Assembly (NCBI GenBank): GCA_037367405.1
Contig: JAZKJV010008882.1
Location: forward strand, 1,984,001 to 2,048,000
DNA from: Ottelia alismoides
Lineage: Eukaryota; Streptophyta; Magnoliopsida; Alismatales; Hydrocharitaceae
Length of the DNA: 64,000 nt
Direction of reading: 5' to 3'
The notes beneath the pieces were generated by a model. It made no database searches. It was given only the letters and a program-made list of their open reading frames with translations, and had not been told where the DNA came from. The translations under genes and the position numbers were made by a program. This document shows, in pieces, positions 32,380 to 42,980 of the stretch (its first letter is position 1; each line of letters starts with the position of its first letter).

Positions 32380-34003
32380 GATGTGCCGATTACTTTGCGA
32401 AAGCAGAGACGTACTTGTGCTCCATATCCTATGGCAGCACACATTTCTTTGAGCAGATTTTTAGAGGATTTCAGGAGATTACCTTGGTACTGTCAGCTGT
32501 GGAAATACCACAGACATATCAAGAGGCTATTCATGACTGTTAGTGGCATCTTATCATGGAGGAGATGGCCACACTACAACCGCGTGGCACTTGAAGCCTT
32601 GTTTCAGCTCCAATTGGTGCATCCGTTGTTGATTGTAAGTGGATGTTTACAGTAAAGCATTGAGCAGATGGCAGTGTAGATCGCTTCAAGGCGAGACTTG
32701 TAGCACGTGGGTTCACCCAGATAGATGGGGTGGACTATCAAGATTCAAGATACAAAATAGTCCGGAGGCATAAATGTACAATAAAAGCATGGAAGTAAAT
32801 GCAATCATAAAAGACCCCTCCAATGGTATTTTTTTCAATTCTGGAAACCCGAAGGGGCGGCGATGAAAAATTCCTAGTCATAACGCGCGAGGCACGCACG
32901 CACATGCTAGAAATGAGACTCGAGCGGAGGTTGGTGGCCGCTGCAGGTGGCTCGAGCCACGTGATAGCTATAGTCGCATGGCACTTGGAGTCTTGTTTCG
33001 GCTCCAGTTGGCGCATCCGTTATGAGGTGCAAGTGGGTGTTTAGTGTGAAGCACTGTGCAGATGGTAGTGTAGATCGCTATAAGGCTTGTGACACGTGGG
33101 TTCACCCAGATATATGGGTGGTCTATCATGATATTTTCTCTCCAATTGCCAGATATTCTACTCTACGTATTCTCCTATCTGTTGATGTACACGAGTTGGC
33201 CCCTTTTCCAGCATGATGTAAAGAATGCCTTCCTATACTGTGATCTACATGAGGGGGTCTACATATAGCAACCACCCGAGTTCACTGCTGAGGGATAGTG
33301 TCAGAAGGTTTGCATGATACACAAGGTTATTTATGGCCTTGAGCAGAGTCCAAAAGCATGCTCTCAGACTTGATAGATCAACATGAGTTTGCGCGATCAA
33401 CTGTCGATCACTGGTTATTTGTACATAGGACTCAGAGAGGTACAATCATCATTCTTGTCTATATTGATGATATTATTGTTACATGGGATGTCGAGCATGA
33501 CATCCAGGTTGCCAAGGATTTCCTAGGTCAGCAGTTTATGACCAAGGACATTGGTAGTTTACACTACTTCCTTGAACTGGAGTTTGCCAGGAACCAACAA
33601 GGTCTTGTGATGATCCAGAGGAAGCATGTTACAGATCTCCTTTTTTAGACATACATGACAGATTGCAGACCTGCCACTACTCCTATGGACCCGAGCATGA
33701 AGCTCTATGGTGATGACGTTGGTGAGGTTGACAAGAGAAGATACATGGAGCTAGTTGGCAAGCTCATGTATGTAATCATTACTAGGCTAGATAGACCTTT
33801 GTCGTGAGCAAAGTGATTCTGTTTATGGGGCAACCCAGACATGCACATATGGATGCAATCCACATGATTATGAGGTATCTGAAGGCATCACCTGGCATGA
33901 GACTTCTTTTCAGCAGAGGTACATCCCTTTCAGTTAAAGCTTGTGCAGATGCAGATTATACTGGGTGTCCCAAGGATAGGAAATCTACTTCAGGTTTCGC
34001 AGT
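32380..34003 (+). pseudogene. Copia-1 reverse transcriptase and RNase H (5' part)
   Basis: RT wording includes ADGSVDRYKA, a YIDDIIV box (33459-33479) equivalent to the catalytic YVDD, DFLGQQFMTKDIGSLHYFLEL and CADADYTGCPKDRKSTSGF of RNase H. Numerous stops occur. The first RT segment is present twice: 32577-32745 and 32974-33130. RNase H is cut at 34003 by copia-2. Confidence 0.85.
32746..32973. other. Unexplained spacer between the two RT copies of copia-1
   Basis: It is not related to copia-2. It contains a CG-rich stretch (GCGCGAGGCACGCACGCAC) and a CCACGTG site. With the flanking RT duplication it looks like a recombination junction of two related copias, or an insertion with repair-copied flank. 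Confidence 0.5.
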
Positions 34004-34148
34004 TGTTAAGATAATTATATATATTTCTATGTCTATTCTATGTTATTATCTTTTCTCAAGACTTAGCATGTAATTAACCCAAGGGCTTTTCTCCTATATA
34101 AGAGAACCCTCAGTCTATTCTAATGTATGAATAATTTTTCTCCCAACA
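34004..34148 (+). repeat. 5' LTR of copia-2
   Basis: Starts TGTTAAGATAATTATAT, ends TTTTTCTCCCAACA, and carries CTCCTATATAAGAGAACCCT, the likely TATA core. The primer site follows at 34149-34160 (TGGTATCGGAGC). Confidence 0.95.
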
Positions 34149-34160
34149 TGGTATCGGAGC

Positions 34161-34675
34161 AACGGTCCTAGACCGGGGTTCCCGTATCCTACCCAAAAAC
34201 CCTAACCCTACACCCGCCACCCCCTCCCTCCTCCGTGCGCCGCGCCCTCCCTGTGCGCTGCGCTGCCCCTGCGCGCCGCAACGCCTTCCGTGTGCTGCGC
34301 CTCCGTGTGCTGCGCCTTCCCCGTGTGCTGCCCCTCCTCGTGCGCGGCTGCGGCATGTCGCCTGATGTCTAGGGCGCCGCTGCAGCTGCCCCGCCTTCCC
34401 CGGGCACCGTTGCGGGCTCCGGTTCCGCCCCAAAGGGGCCCCGCTGCCATCAGTATTGTTGCAGTCCATTAGGGTTGCCGCACATAATCCTAGAGATCTG
34501 TGCACGGACTTAGGCACGTAAAGAAAGACCCCTGCTGCAGGCGTTGCGACACATTTGAGGAGGTCGGGATGGTTGTATGAGTCTACACATACAACCTATC
34601 TCTTCTATGGATTTGTGGACAAAGACTTTTCATTATATCTCTCAGTCGTTCCGTGTTTCGTGGCTCTTTCGTATC
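34161..34675 (+). other. Leader of copia-2 with GC-rich short repeats
   Basis: Between 34215 and 34360 a degenerate unit of about 14 bp (CCGTGTGCTGCGCCT) repeats several times. The leader is otherwise non-coding. Confidence 0.6.
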
Positions 34676-35570
34676 ATGACGGAAAACAAGGGTGACGTTT
34701 TCTCCTCTTCAGGTGCCTTCAAAGGACCGGCCCCAATCGTGAAGATGGATGAGACCAATTATGAGCTTTGGTCTATGCAGTTTCATACCCTCATGCAGTG
34801 CCACAATAAGGAGCACATATTGACTGACTCCGAGCCGGCGGACAAGACTGGGGTTAATGTAACATGGAAACAAGATGATGCGTATGCACACATATGGCTC
34901 TCCGGGACACTGACTACGGAGATAGCCAATGATATTGTGAATCAGCCCACTGCGAAGGCCATGTGGGATATACTTGCGGATACGTATAGCCAGTCGAAAA
35001 ATGAAAGCAAAATACTTCAATTGTAGTTCGATATCTTCTCGACCAAACAGAATGGTCGATCGTTCCATGTTCATTTCTCTCACCTGCGGGGCATGTTTGA
35101 GAGATTACACAGCTTCATGCCCATCACTACCAGCACAGAGCAACAACAGGCTTATCGCAATGCCACCATGACTGGAGTTCTTTCTATCCTCTCTTGATCC
35201 TGAGTACGATGCAGCTCGTACTCAACTTCTGACTGGAGAGACTATTCCACGAATGGAAGAAGTCTATAAACACCTGAACAGGATTACTGCTTCGGCGACC
35301 ACTGTGCAGCCTACTCCTTCGGCTATGGCTGCTACTAGAGGCAGAGGAGGATCATCTCACTTTCACGGTCGTGGACCGCACGGTCGAGGAGGTGGTAGAC
35401 ATCGTGGCTCGTGTACTCATTGCCATCGTCCATGCCACTCCGAGGAGACGTGCTTCCATAAGCATGGCTATCCAGCTTCAGCACGAGTTGCTGAGCAGAC
35501 AGAGATTTCCGCAGCACCTGCGTCGACACTCGCCTTGATGACATTGTATCCATGCTCCATGAGATGATGA
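34676..35570 (+). pseudogene. Copia-2 gag
   Basis: ATG 34676 (MTENKGDVFSSSGAF) gives a UBN2-type copia Gag: APIVKMDETNYELWS, EHILTDSEPADK, HIWLSGTLTTEIANDIV. A TAG (35024-35026) lies in LQL-stop-FDIF, at the same codon as in copia-1, after which the frame stays open to about 35195. A frameshift there leads to DAARTQLLTGETIP. A basic Arg/Gly/His tract precedes a CCHC knuckle, CTHCHRPCHSEETC (about 35410-35452). Confidence 0.88.
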
Positions 35571-36156
35571 CTACTCCAACATCTTCGTCTCCAGATACTA
35601 CAGAGGCTGCCGCATCCGCCAGAGCATCGTCTAGCTCTTCAGGTACTCATTATGCGTTCACCAGTAGTTCATATTCGTACCTCACAGATTGGATTATGGA
35701 CTCCGGGGCATCCCATCATATATGTGGTGACAGGATGCAATTTGTACCTACAGAGCTCTTTCACCTGGCAGATCAGTTGTTATTGCCAATGGGGTTCGGT
35801 TGCCCATTATTGGTCAGGGGGAGATATCTATTGCACCTTCTCTTACTCTTCAGAATGTCTTATATGCACCTGATTTTCAGATGAAACTGTTGTCAATTAG
35901 TCAACTTACAAGAGATCTCCATTGTCGTGCCATATTTGATCCATCCTCTTTTGTGTTTCAGGACATACTGACTGACAGGGTGATTGGACATGGCCGTGAG
36001 CAGAGAGACTTGTATAGGCTTGCCCTACCATCATGCGCTGCAGTTGCTACCCTACCTTCTGGACCCGTTTCTCCACTACTCTGGCATCTTCGCTTTGGTC
36101 ATCTTCCGTTGTAGAAGCTATGTCATGTTTTACCACAGATATCCCCTCGTACTACA
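35571..36156 (+). pseudogene. Copia-2 protease and pre-integrase region
   Basis: The aspartic protease site WIMDSGASHHICGD is intact at about 35692-35733. The following frame shifts, then resumes with VLYAPDFQMKLLSISQL and DRVIGHGREQRDLYRL, the usual copia text between protease and integrase. A TAG interrupts LPL-stop-KLCHV at about 36112. Confidence 0.85.
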
Positions 36157-37629
36157 TTGAATTGTGAAGCCTGTCAGCTTGGGAAATATCATCGCTCTTC
36201 CTTTCCAAGTCATCCAAGTCGTCATAGTAGTCGGTCCTTTGAGTCGTTTCATTTTGATATTTGGGGTCCGAGTCGTGTTCCTGATCATCAGGGACATCGT
36301 TATTATATGGTTGCTGTCGATGTTTTTTCTAGAGTGTCGTGGGTGTTCTTGTTGAAACAGAAATCTGAGGCATGTGCTATCATTAAAAAATTTCATCTGG
36401 AAGTCAAAAACATTTTCTCTGTAGATGTCAAATTCATTTGTACAGATAATGCACTAGAGTTTACAACTCTTCACATATCAGAATTTCTAAGTTCTATGGG
36501 TATTGTCCATCAAACTTCATGCAGTTATACTTCACAACAAAATGGTGTGGCGGAACGAAAACATCGCCATCTTCTTGATGTCACACGTACATTGTTGATA
36601 CAGAGTCGTACCCCACATCCTTTTTGGGGGGATGCTGTTCTCACCGCTGGTTACTTGGTTAATCGTATGCCGTTAACTAGTTTTGGCGAGAAAATTCCCT
36701 TCCTAATTGCGTTTCCCGAGAAGGACCTATTTTCTCTTACTCCCAGAGTCTTTGGGTCTGTGGCATTTGTCCATGATTTCACTGGTCGTGGCAAACTCTC
36801 ATCTAGAGCGGTCAAATGTGTGTTTGTCGGATATTCTCGCACCCAAAAAGGGTATAGATGCTTTGATCCTGTTGGCAAAAGATACTATGTGAGTGCTGAT
36901 GTTACCTTCTTTGAATCCATTATGTATTTCTCTCCCACAAGTGACATGCTATCCGATAGCGCTCATGGAGAGGAAATTGTTGTTCCTCCTCCACCGTCTC
37001 TTCCACCAAATGGCTCTCATGGTACTCAACACCAACCACAACCACCACCACCGCCGTCACCACCTCCCGATATTCCACAGCATTTCCTACCCTTGGTTTA
37101 CACTCACAGGGCAACTACTGGCACCTCTGCTCCTAGGCCGTCCACATCATCCAGCACGCCACAGGTTTGTCTTGATAACATTGTTTCAACTGATACTACT
37201 GGCATTCTTCATGGCATACAGGGTGATTTAGACCATCAAGACAGTGGGGATGATGATGATCTTCCTATTGCCCTCAGGAAGCCTCGACGCAAGTGTGCTA
37301 CCTACCCACTTGCAGCGCATGTTTCTCTGAACCACCTATCTGATGATTACAAGAAGTTCGTAGTGGGACTATCTGTAGTTACTATCCCACGTACTTACAC
37401 AGAGGCATTACAGAACAAGCAGTGGCGCCAGGCAATGGATGAAGAAATGGCAGCGTTACGGTCTCGAGGAACATGGAGCATTGTTCCCGCTCCTAATGGT
37501 GCATCGATTGTCAATTGTAAGTGGATATTCTCCATCAAGCACAACGCAGATGGTAGCGTGGATCGCTACAAAGCACGACTAGTGGCGCGAGGATTCACCC
37601 AGACTTATGGGGTGGATTACCAGGACTAG
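36157..37629 (+). pseudogene. Copia-2 integrase and start of reverse transcriptase
   Basis: An open frame of 490 codons. Pre-integrase zinc motif remnant CEACQLGKYHRSSF is followed by the integrase core, with D in FHFDIWGP, D in FICTDNALEF and E in QQNGVAERKHRHLL, the D,D-35-E triad. RVFGSVAFVHD and KCVFVGYSRTQKGYRCF match the copia integrase C-terminal part. A Pro-rich linker leads to RT start GTWSIVPAPNGASIVNCKW and [18 protein letters not shown], ending in a TAG at 37627. The frame is well kept and was functional recently. Confidence 0.93.
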
Positions 37630-37972
37630 TTTTCTCCAGTTGCGAGACATTCGACACCGCGGATCCTACTTTCTGTAGCAGTTTCAAAAGATTGGCCGTT
37701 ATATCAGCTGGATGTCAAGAATGCCTTTCTCTACGGTGACCTTCAGGAGGAGGTATACATGCAGCAACCACCTGGGTTTGCTGCTGAGGGGGAGTCCCAG
37801 AGTATGTGCAAGCTACATAAGGCGATTTATGGGCTGAAACAGAGTCTGAGAGCTTGGTACCGGAAGCTATCGGAGTTGATCGAACACAATGGCTTTGTGA
37901 GATCTACTGCGGAGCACTCACTGTTTGTTTAGAAGACAAAGAAATGTACAATTGCCATTCTTGTTTACGTAG
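37630..37972 (+). pseudogene. Copia-2 reverse transcriptase, central part
   Basis: It reads [57 protein letters not shown] and then a TAG (37930-37932) before the catalytic YVDDIIV box at about 37966-37986. A frame change follows the YVDD box. Residues around the box are intact. Confidence 0.9.
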
Positions 37973-38920
37973 ATGACATTATTGTTTACAGGTGATGATG
38001 CTCATGGCATTGGACTAACCAAGGAATTCCTAGGTCAACAGTTTGTGACTAAGGACCTTGGTACTCTTCGTTACTTTCTGGGGCTAGAATTTGCCAGAAA
38101 CCAGCGTGGTCTAGTGATGACTCAAAGGAAGTTTGTGATGGATCTTCTCTCTGAGATATGTATGACTGGGTGCAAGCCTGCCACTACACCTATGGACCCA
38201 AGTATGAAACTATATGACAAGGATACTGAGGAAGTAGATAGCAGGAGATACAGAGAACTGGTTGGGAAGCTGCTATATGTTACTATCACCAGACCAGATA
38301 TCATGTTTGCAGTGAGCAAAGTTAGCCAGTTCATGGAGCAACCCAGAAATGTGCATATGGATGCCATTTACATGATTTTGAGATATTTAAAGAATTCACC
38401 TGGTACCGGTCTATTATTCCGTAGGGATACATCCCTGGAGGTGACAACATGTGCGGACAGAGACTATGCAGGTTGTCCCATAGACAGGAAGTCCACATCG
38501 GGATTTGCAGTCTTTGTTGGAAGCTCACTTGTCTCGTGGAAGAGCAAGAAGCAAATTGTAGTAGCCAGATCAAGTGCAAAATCTGAGTACAGGGCCATGG
38601 CACAAGGAAGTACAGAGATGATGTGGGTTAGATCGGTGTTAAATGATCTTACTATTAAAGTACCTCTTCCAATGCGACTCTTATGTGATAATCAAGCTGC
38701 ATTATTTATTGCTAATAATCCCGCGTTCCATGAGCGAACAAAAAATATTGAAGTGGACTGTCACTACACCAGAGACATGATACAGAAAGGGCTCGTAGCT
38801 ACCTCTCATATTTCAACAGGGGATCAGATAGCCGACATCTTCACCAAGGCTCTATCCCGAAGTCCATTTCAGAAGTGCTGTTCCAAGCTGAGCATGATAG
38901 ATATATATGCTCCAGCTTGA
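37973..38920 (+). pseudogene. Copia-2 reverse transcriptase end and RNase H
   Basis: 315 open codons: GQQFVTKDLGTLRYFLGLEF, YRELVGKLLYVTITRPDI, then RNase H with CADRDYAGCPIDRKSTSGF, SSAKSEYRAMA and CDNQAALFIANNPAFHERTK, and the usual C-terminal DQIADIFTKALSRSPF. It ends at TGA 38918, just before the polypurine tract. Confidence 0.93.
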
Positions 38921-38926
38921 GGGGGA
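38918..38926 (+). other. Polypurine tract, copia-2
   Basis: TGAGGGGGA overlaps the RNase H stop and directly precedes the 3' LTR, as is usual in copia elements. Confidence 0.85.
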
Positions 38927-39071
38927 AGTTAAAATAATTATATATCTTTCTATGTTTATTCTATGTTATTATCTTTTCTCAAGACTTAGCATGTAATTAA
39001 CCCAAGGGCTTTTCTCCTATATAAGAGAGCCCTCAGTCTATTCTAATGTATGGATAATTTTTCTCCCAACA
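38927..39071 (+). repeat. 3' LTR of copia-2
   Basis: Six differences from the 5' LTR, including AG instead of TG at the first two bases. It ends CTCCCAACA, followed by the GCAGT duplication. Confidence 0.95.
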
Positions 39072-39345
39072 GCAGTGATCATTGAGAATTCTCTAATGTC
39101 ATGGAAGAGCAAGAAGCTATCTGTGGTTGCCAAATCTAGTGCTGAGTTAGAATACATGGCCATGACACTGGCTAGCATAAAGATAATGTGAGTCAGATCT
39201 GTTCTTATTGACCTGACTATCGAGGTGCCTTTTCCCATGCACCTCTAATGTGAAAACCATGCTGATTTTTTCATTGCAAACAACCCTACCTCTTGATAAC
39301 CGGAACTTCAGCTAATGCAAGTGGATTAAATTAATCAGGTGTCGT
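39072..39345 (+). pseudogene. RNase H end of copia-1
   Basis: It continues the copia-1 RNase H after copia-2: SLMSWKSKKLSVVAKSSAE, VRSVLIDLTIEVPFP, ANNPTS, with in-frame stops. Similarity to copia-2 fades near 39345 and no LTR follows, so the 3' end of copia-1 is lost. Confidence 0.8.
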
Positions 39346-40221
39346 TGTCCCAAATCAACCAAGTCGATTATTTGAGAAAATTATTTAAACCACTAATAAA
39401 TCAAGCAGTGAAAGTGAGCGGTTTTGCTACTTTTATTAACTTGATATAGCGACCATGGTCGAACTCAAGGAGCACGATTACAAACTAAGTAGGTGCTTCG
39501 AAAATGAAAAGGTTTTTATTATCTTTTTAGTGGTTTTTCATTTTGCAAATTTTTAATTTTTCAAATAAGGCAAATAAAAAAAGGGTGATAAGTATTCACA
39601 AGTACTCTTTTTGTATTTTTCAAATAAGTCAAAAATGCCCAGAAAAATAAAGTAAAAAATATTTTTGGATTTTATATATTGCATATTGTTTTTGAAATTT
39701 TTTGGGGAATTTTAAGATGTTTTCGTAATTTTCTAAAAATCAAACTATGATAAAACAAGCAAACAATGCACAACCAGGGGTATTTTTCAATTCAAAATGG
39801 ATAAAATGTTCAAAACTCATGGAAGTAGATTTTATCAAAAACTATAAGTAAATATCTACAAACAAGAACTGAAATCACAATTTTGGGATTTTTTTGTTGA
39901 TTTTACATGATTTTTATAATTTTTTGAGTGTTTTACAAAATTTTAGGTTTTTTTTTAAGATATTTTCGAGAAAAAACGATACAAGAGCTACAACATGATA
40001 AAAGACAACTATAGAATTTTTTATGGAATTTTTAAAAGATTTTTCGAATTTTTATTATTTTTTTATAAAATGCACTTCTCTACTATTTTTGAATTTTTAA
40101 TAATAGAAAAATGCAATAAAACAAACAAAAATCACCATAAATAAAACGTTCAAGCAGGAGCTACGTGTAATTTTTGGGCAATTTTTGAAGTCAATTTGCT
40201 ATTTATTGCAATTAATAAAAG
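39346..40221. other. AT-rich stretch in intron 1, nothing recognised
   Basis: A/T-rich sequence with many TTTTTGGATTTT-type runs. No ORF or boundary is identified. It is possibly the decayed flank of an LTR element. Confidence 0.4.
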
Positions 40222-41726
40222 ACCATAATTGAAAACAGTGCTGAGGGGTCTAAAAGAATATCTCTTCTGAATGTTATTGTCATCAATCTTTATGTCAATT
40301 CCTTCACCATTGCTTCCATCAAAAGTGCACTCCATATATTCAGCATTTGCCTACTTATACGAAATCCTTTTGTCTCCAATGCATGTCTCCAGGTCTCAAG
40401 CTTCTCATACTCGATATCTAATCTCATCAATCAACACAATATCATCAACGAATAACATACACCAAGGTATCTCATCCTCAATGTGACTTGTCAACTCGTC
40501 GTCCATAATCAAAGCAAAAAGGAATTGACTCAAAGTTGAACCTTGATGCAGACAAATGTTGACGTCAAAATAGTTAGTCTTCTCAAATTGTATCCTTATA
40601 CAACATGAAGCACTATCATACATATCTTTTATGAGGTTAATATATAGGGCATGTACTTGTCTCTTCTCCAAAACTCTCTACTATATGTACCGTGTGACAG
40701 AATTGTAAGCCTTCTCCAAATCAACAAAAATCACGTGGAGGTTATTCCTTTTAGCTATATAAATCTCCATTGTTCTCCTCAGCAAATGGATGGCTTCAAT
40801 AGTTGAGCGACATGGCATTAATCCGAATTGATTTTCTTTTACTTTGGAAACTTGTCTCAACCTTTTTCAATCATACATTTTCAAATTCCATAGTGTGACT
40901 CATCAGCTTGGTACCTCTGTTATTTGAACAATTATGAATGTCTCCTTTGTTTTTATAAAGAAGTACCATTATACTTCTCGTCCAATCTTCATGTATTTTC
41001 TTGCTTCGCCAAATAACATTGAATAAATTTATAAGCCAAGTCAAACTACACTCATCTAAAATTCTCCAAACTTCTATTGGAATGTCATCAGGTCCTACAC
41101 CTTTCTCAGGTCTCATAACCTTCAAAGCCTCCAATACTTCCTTCCTTTGTTTTCGTATATAGCTTGCATGATTCAAGTAAATTTCACTACTAGCTAGACA
41201 AAGTGATCTCTCTATTTTCTTCCCAAATAAAAAGCTTATGAAGGTACTGCTTACATCTAGTTTCAATATCATTCCGAGTAAAAAACACGTGACCTTTGAA
41301 AAAGGTCTTTGGTCTTTCTTTCTTTGCTGTAGTCAACCTGAATATATCCTTCCGGCTCTCCTTAGAGTTGAAATTTTTATACAAAACTTCATAAGCTTTT
41401 GATTGAGCTTCGCTTACACCTTCTTTGCTCCCTTCTTCCCTATTTTGTAGTTTGTGACAATTTCATCTGTTCTATCCTTTGACAGAGCTTTAAAGCATGC
41501 TCTTTTAATTTTGAGCTTCTCTTGCACACCTCTACTCCACCACCAAGCCATCTTTTGGCTTGGAGCTACTCCCTTTGACTCGCCGAATATCTCTTTATCT
41601 ACCATTCTGATACAAGATTCTACCGCCTCCCACATCTCATTTGCACTTCCATTACAATCCCAAAATAAATCTTCTAAAACCTTCTCCCTGAGCTTGATTG
41701 CTTCAGCTGTAAATTCCACCATCTAG
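40222..41726 (-). pseudogene. LINE B: linker and reverse transcriptase
   Basis: The linker part includes AWWWSRGVQEKLKIKRACFK. RT starts with GVGPDDIPIEVWRIL and IMVLLYKNKGDIHNCSNNRG, continues NICLHQGSTLSQFLFALIM and the catalytic region MLFVDDIVLIDE (FVDD rather than FADD), and ends within CTFDGSNGEGIDIKIDDNN near 40230. Several frames are used. Confidence 0.88.
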
Positions 41727-41868
41727 TTCTAGTGATCTTGAAAACTCTCCTTTTCTTTATGATCCCTTTGGGATACCACCCTTCATTTTCTTCAAAAAAT
41801 TCTCTTGGGATTACTTTGCAGTCTTTGCAACACAACCGATCTCTTCTCCTTAACACAAAATAATATGT

Positions 41869-42673
41869 CTATATTCTAGTTGAGTCACTCTTATAAGTAA
41901 TTAAATACTCCTCCCTCTTCTTGAAGAGAGTGTTTGCTATAAAAAGTTCATAAGTCGTTATAAAACCTAGAATGGCTTTTCCCTCTTCATTTCTATCGTC
42001 GAAGCCATGTCTTCCATGAACACTAGCATACCCTGAAGCATCCTTTCCCACATGTCCATTAAGATCACCTAGGCAAATCATCTCTCTTTGCGGGTTTCCT
42101 TGCGTAATCTTATACAAATCCTCCCAAAAAGCTTGTTTAATTATTTCATCTAAACCAATTTGCGGTTTATAAAATGAGATGCTATTCTGGATTCCTTTTT
42201 CGATCACTGCTTTTAGCAAAATAATCCGATCCTCCAAATCTTTGTACCTCAACCACACAATCCTTCAAATCCTTATGAACAACCACTCCGATACCATTTC
42301 TGCCCTTATCTTTACCTGAATCACAAAGTTTAAAGCATGTCTTCTCGATTTCCATTGCTTTCTCTCCAACCCATTTTGTCTCTTGGAGACATAGTATATG
42401 AATCTTCTTTCTTTCCATCATATCAACTATGTCCATTGATTTGCCAGTCAAAGTGCCAATATTCCAACTTCCTATCCGCAACTTCCTTTGAAAATGCTTT
42501 TGGACTAACTTCTTTACCCGCATGCATCCATCATGTGAGAACCCTTGCAAATTTTGGACTGCATCCTGACGACGATGCAACGAAACTAGCTTGTTTACTC
42601 GCATGCGTTCCTCATGCAAGAACTTTTGCAAAATTTGAACTAATCCGAGCAACGATGTAGCGACCCTTGCCAA
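41869..42673 (-). pseudogene. LINE B: N-terminal repeats and APE-type endonuclease
   Basis: Two N-terminal repeats of about 24 codons (VQNLQGFSHDGCMRVKKLV and a diverged copy) precede the endonuclease: LRIGSWNIGTLTGKSMDIVD, HILCLQETKWVGEKA, GDLNGHVGKDASG and HGFDDRNEEGKAILGF. The ET motif (QETKW) and GDLNGH are active-site signatures of AP-endonuclease-like LINE nucleases, which nick target DNA. A frameshift lies near 42230. Confidence 0.9.
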
Positions 42674-42715
42674 CTTATGGCATTCAGATGATGCAACCCG
42701 TCGTTAGTAGGGAAT

Positions 42716-42980
42716 GACCCAACGAAATCTAAATATTTTCTCAAATCCTTGTGAAAAGACCCGAAATGTTTTGAGACAAATTCCTAAATAGTGTTCTTAA
42801 AAAGAACACTATTTATGAATTTGTCTCTCTTACGCAGGCTGTCGACTATCTAATACGCACTCTCTTCAATTTACCCTGGCTTGGGACCCAACCATGTCTA
42901 AGTTAGAAGGAATTTTTATTGAACTGAAAAAAGAGTTAGATAAAAAATTTAATATTAGATTGTTCCTTTATTAAGTAAAC
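42716..42980. other. Spacer between LINEs B and A, with hairpin
   Basis: No gene is seen. AAATAGTGTTCTT and AAGAACACTATTT form a near-perfect 13-bp stem at about 42786-42815. Confidence 0.55.

Larger units (their letters stand above)
34004..39071 (+). mobile_element. Copia-2: full-length Ty1/copia element
   Basis: Two 145-bp LTRs (34004-34148, 38927-39071) and a perfect GCAGT duplication bound a 5068-bp element inserted in the RNase H of copia-1. Primer site TGGTATCGGAGC, gag with CCHC knuckle, protease, integrase, RT and RNase H occur in the Ty1/copia order. LTRs differ at 6 of 145 positions (about 4%), so insertion is moderately recent. Several stops and frameshifts make it inactive. Very short LTRs and the compact layout suggest a short-LTR copia lineage, not further assigned. 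Confidence 0.95.
28533..39345 (+). mobile_element. Copia-1: decayed Ty1/copia element, split by copia-2
   Basis: The 5' end is an LTR of about 141 bp (28533-28673) followed by a Met-tRNA primer site. Gag, protease, integrase, RT and RNase H remnants follow in copia order (29521-34003). RNase H resumes after copia-2 at 39072, because copia-2 duplicated GCAGT (33999-34003, 39072-39076). No 3' LTR is found; similarity fades at about 39345. Wording is close to copia-2, so both belong to one family. Many stops and frameshifts, an extra LTR-like segment, a palindromic insert and an RT duplication show heavy decay. Confidence 0.85.
40222..42715 (-). mobile_element. RTE-type LINE B (minus strand), 3'-truncated
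   Basis: On the minus strand the order is endonuclease (42673 to 41869), linker (41726-41190) and reverse transcriptase (41272 to 40222), as in plant RTE LINEs. The 5' end near 42710 carries text normal for RTE starts. The copy stops at 40222 within the RT 3' part, so it lacks the C-terminus and tail. Multiple frameshifts break the single long ORF. Confidence 0.9.
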
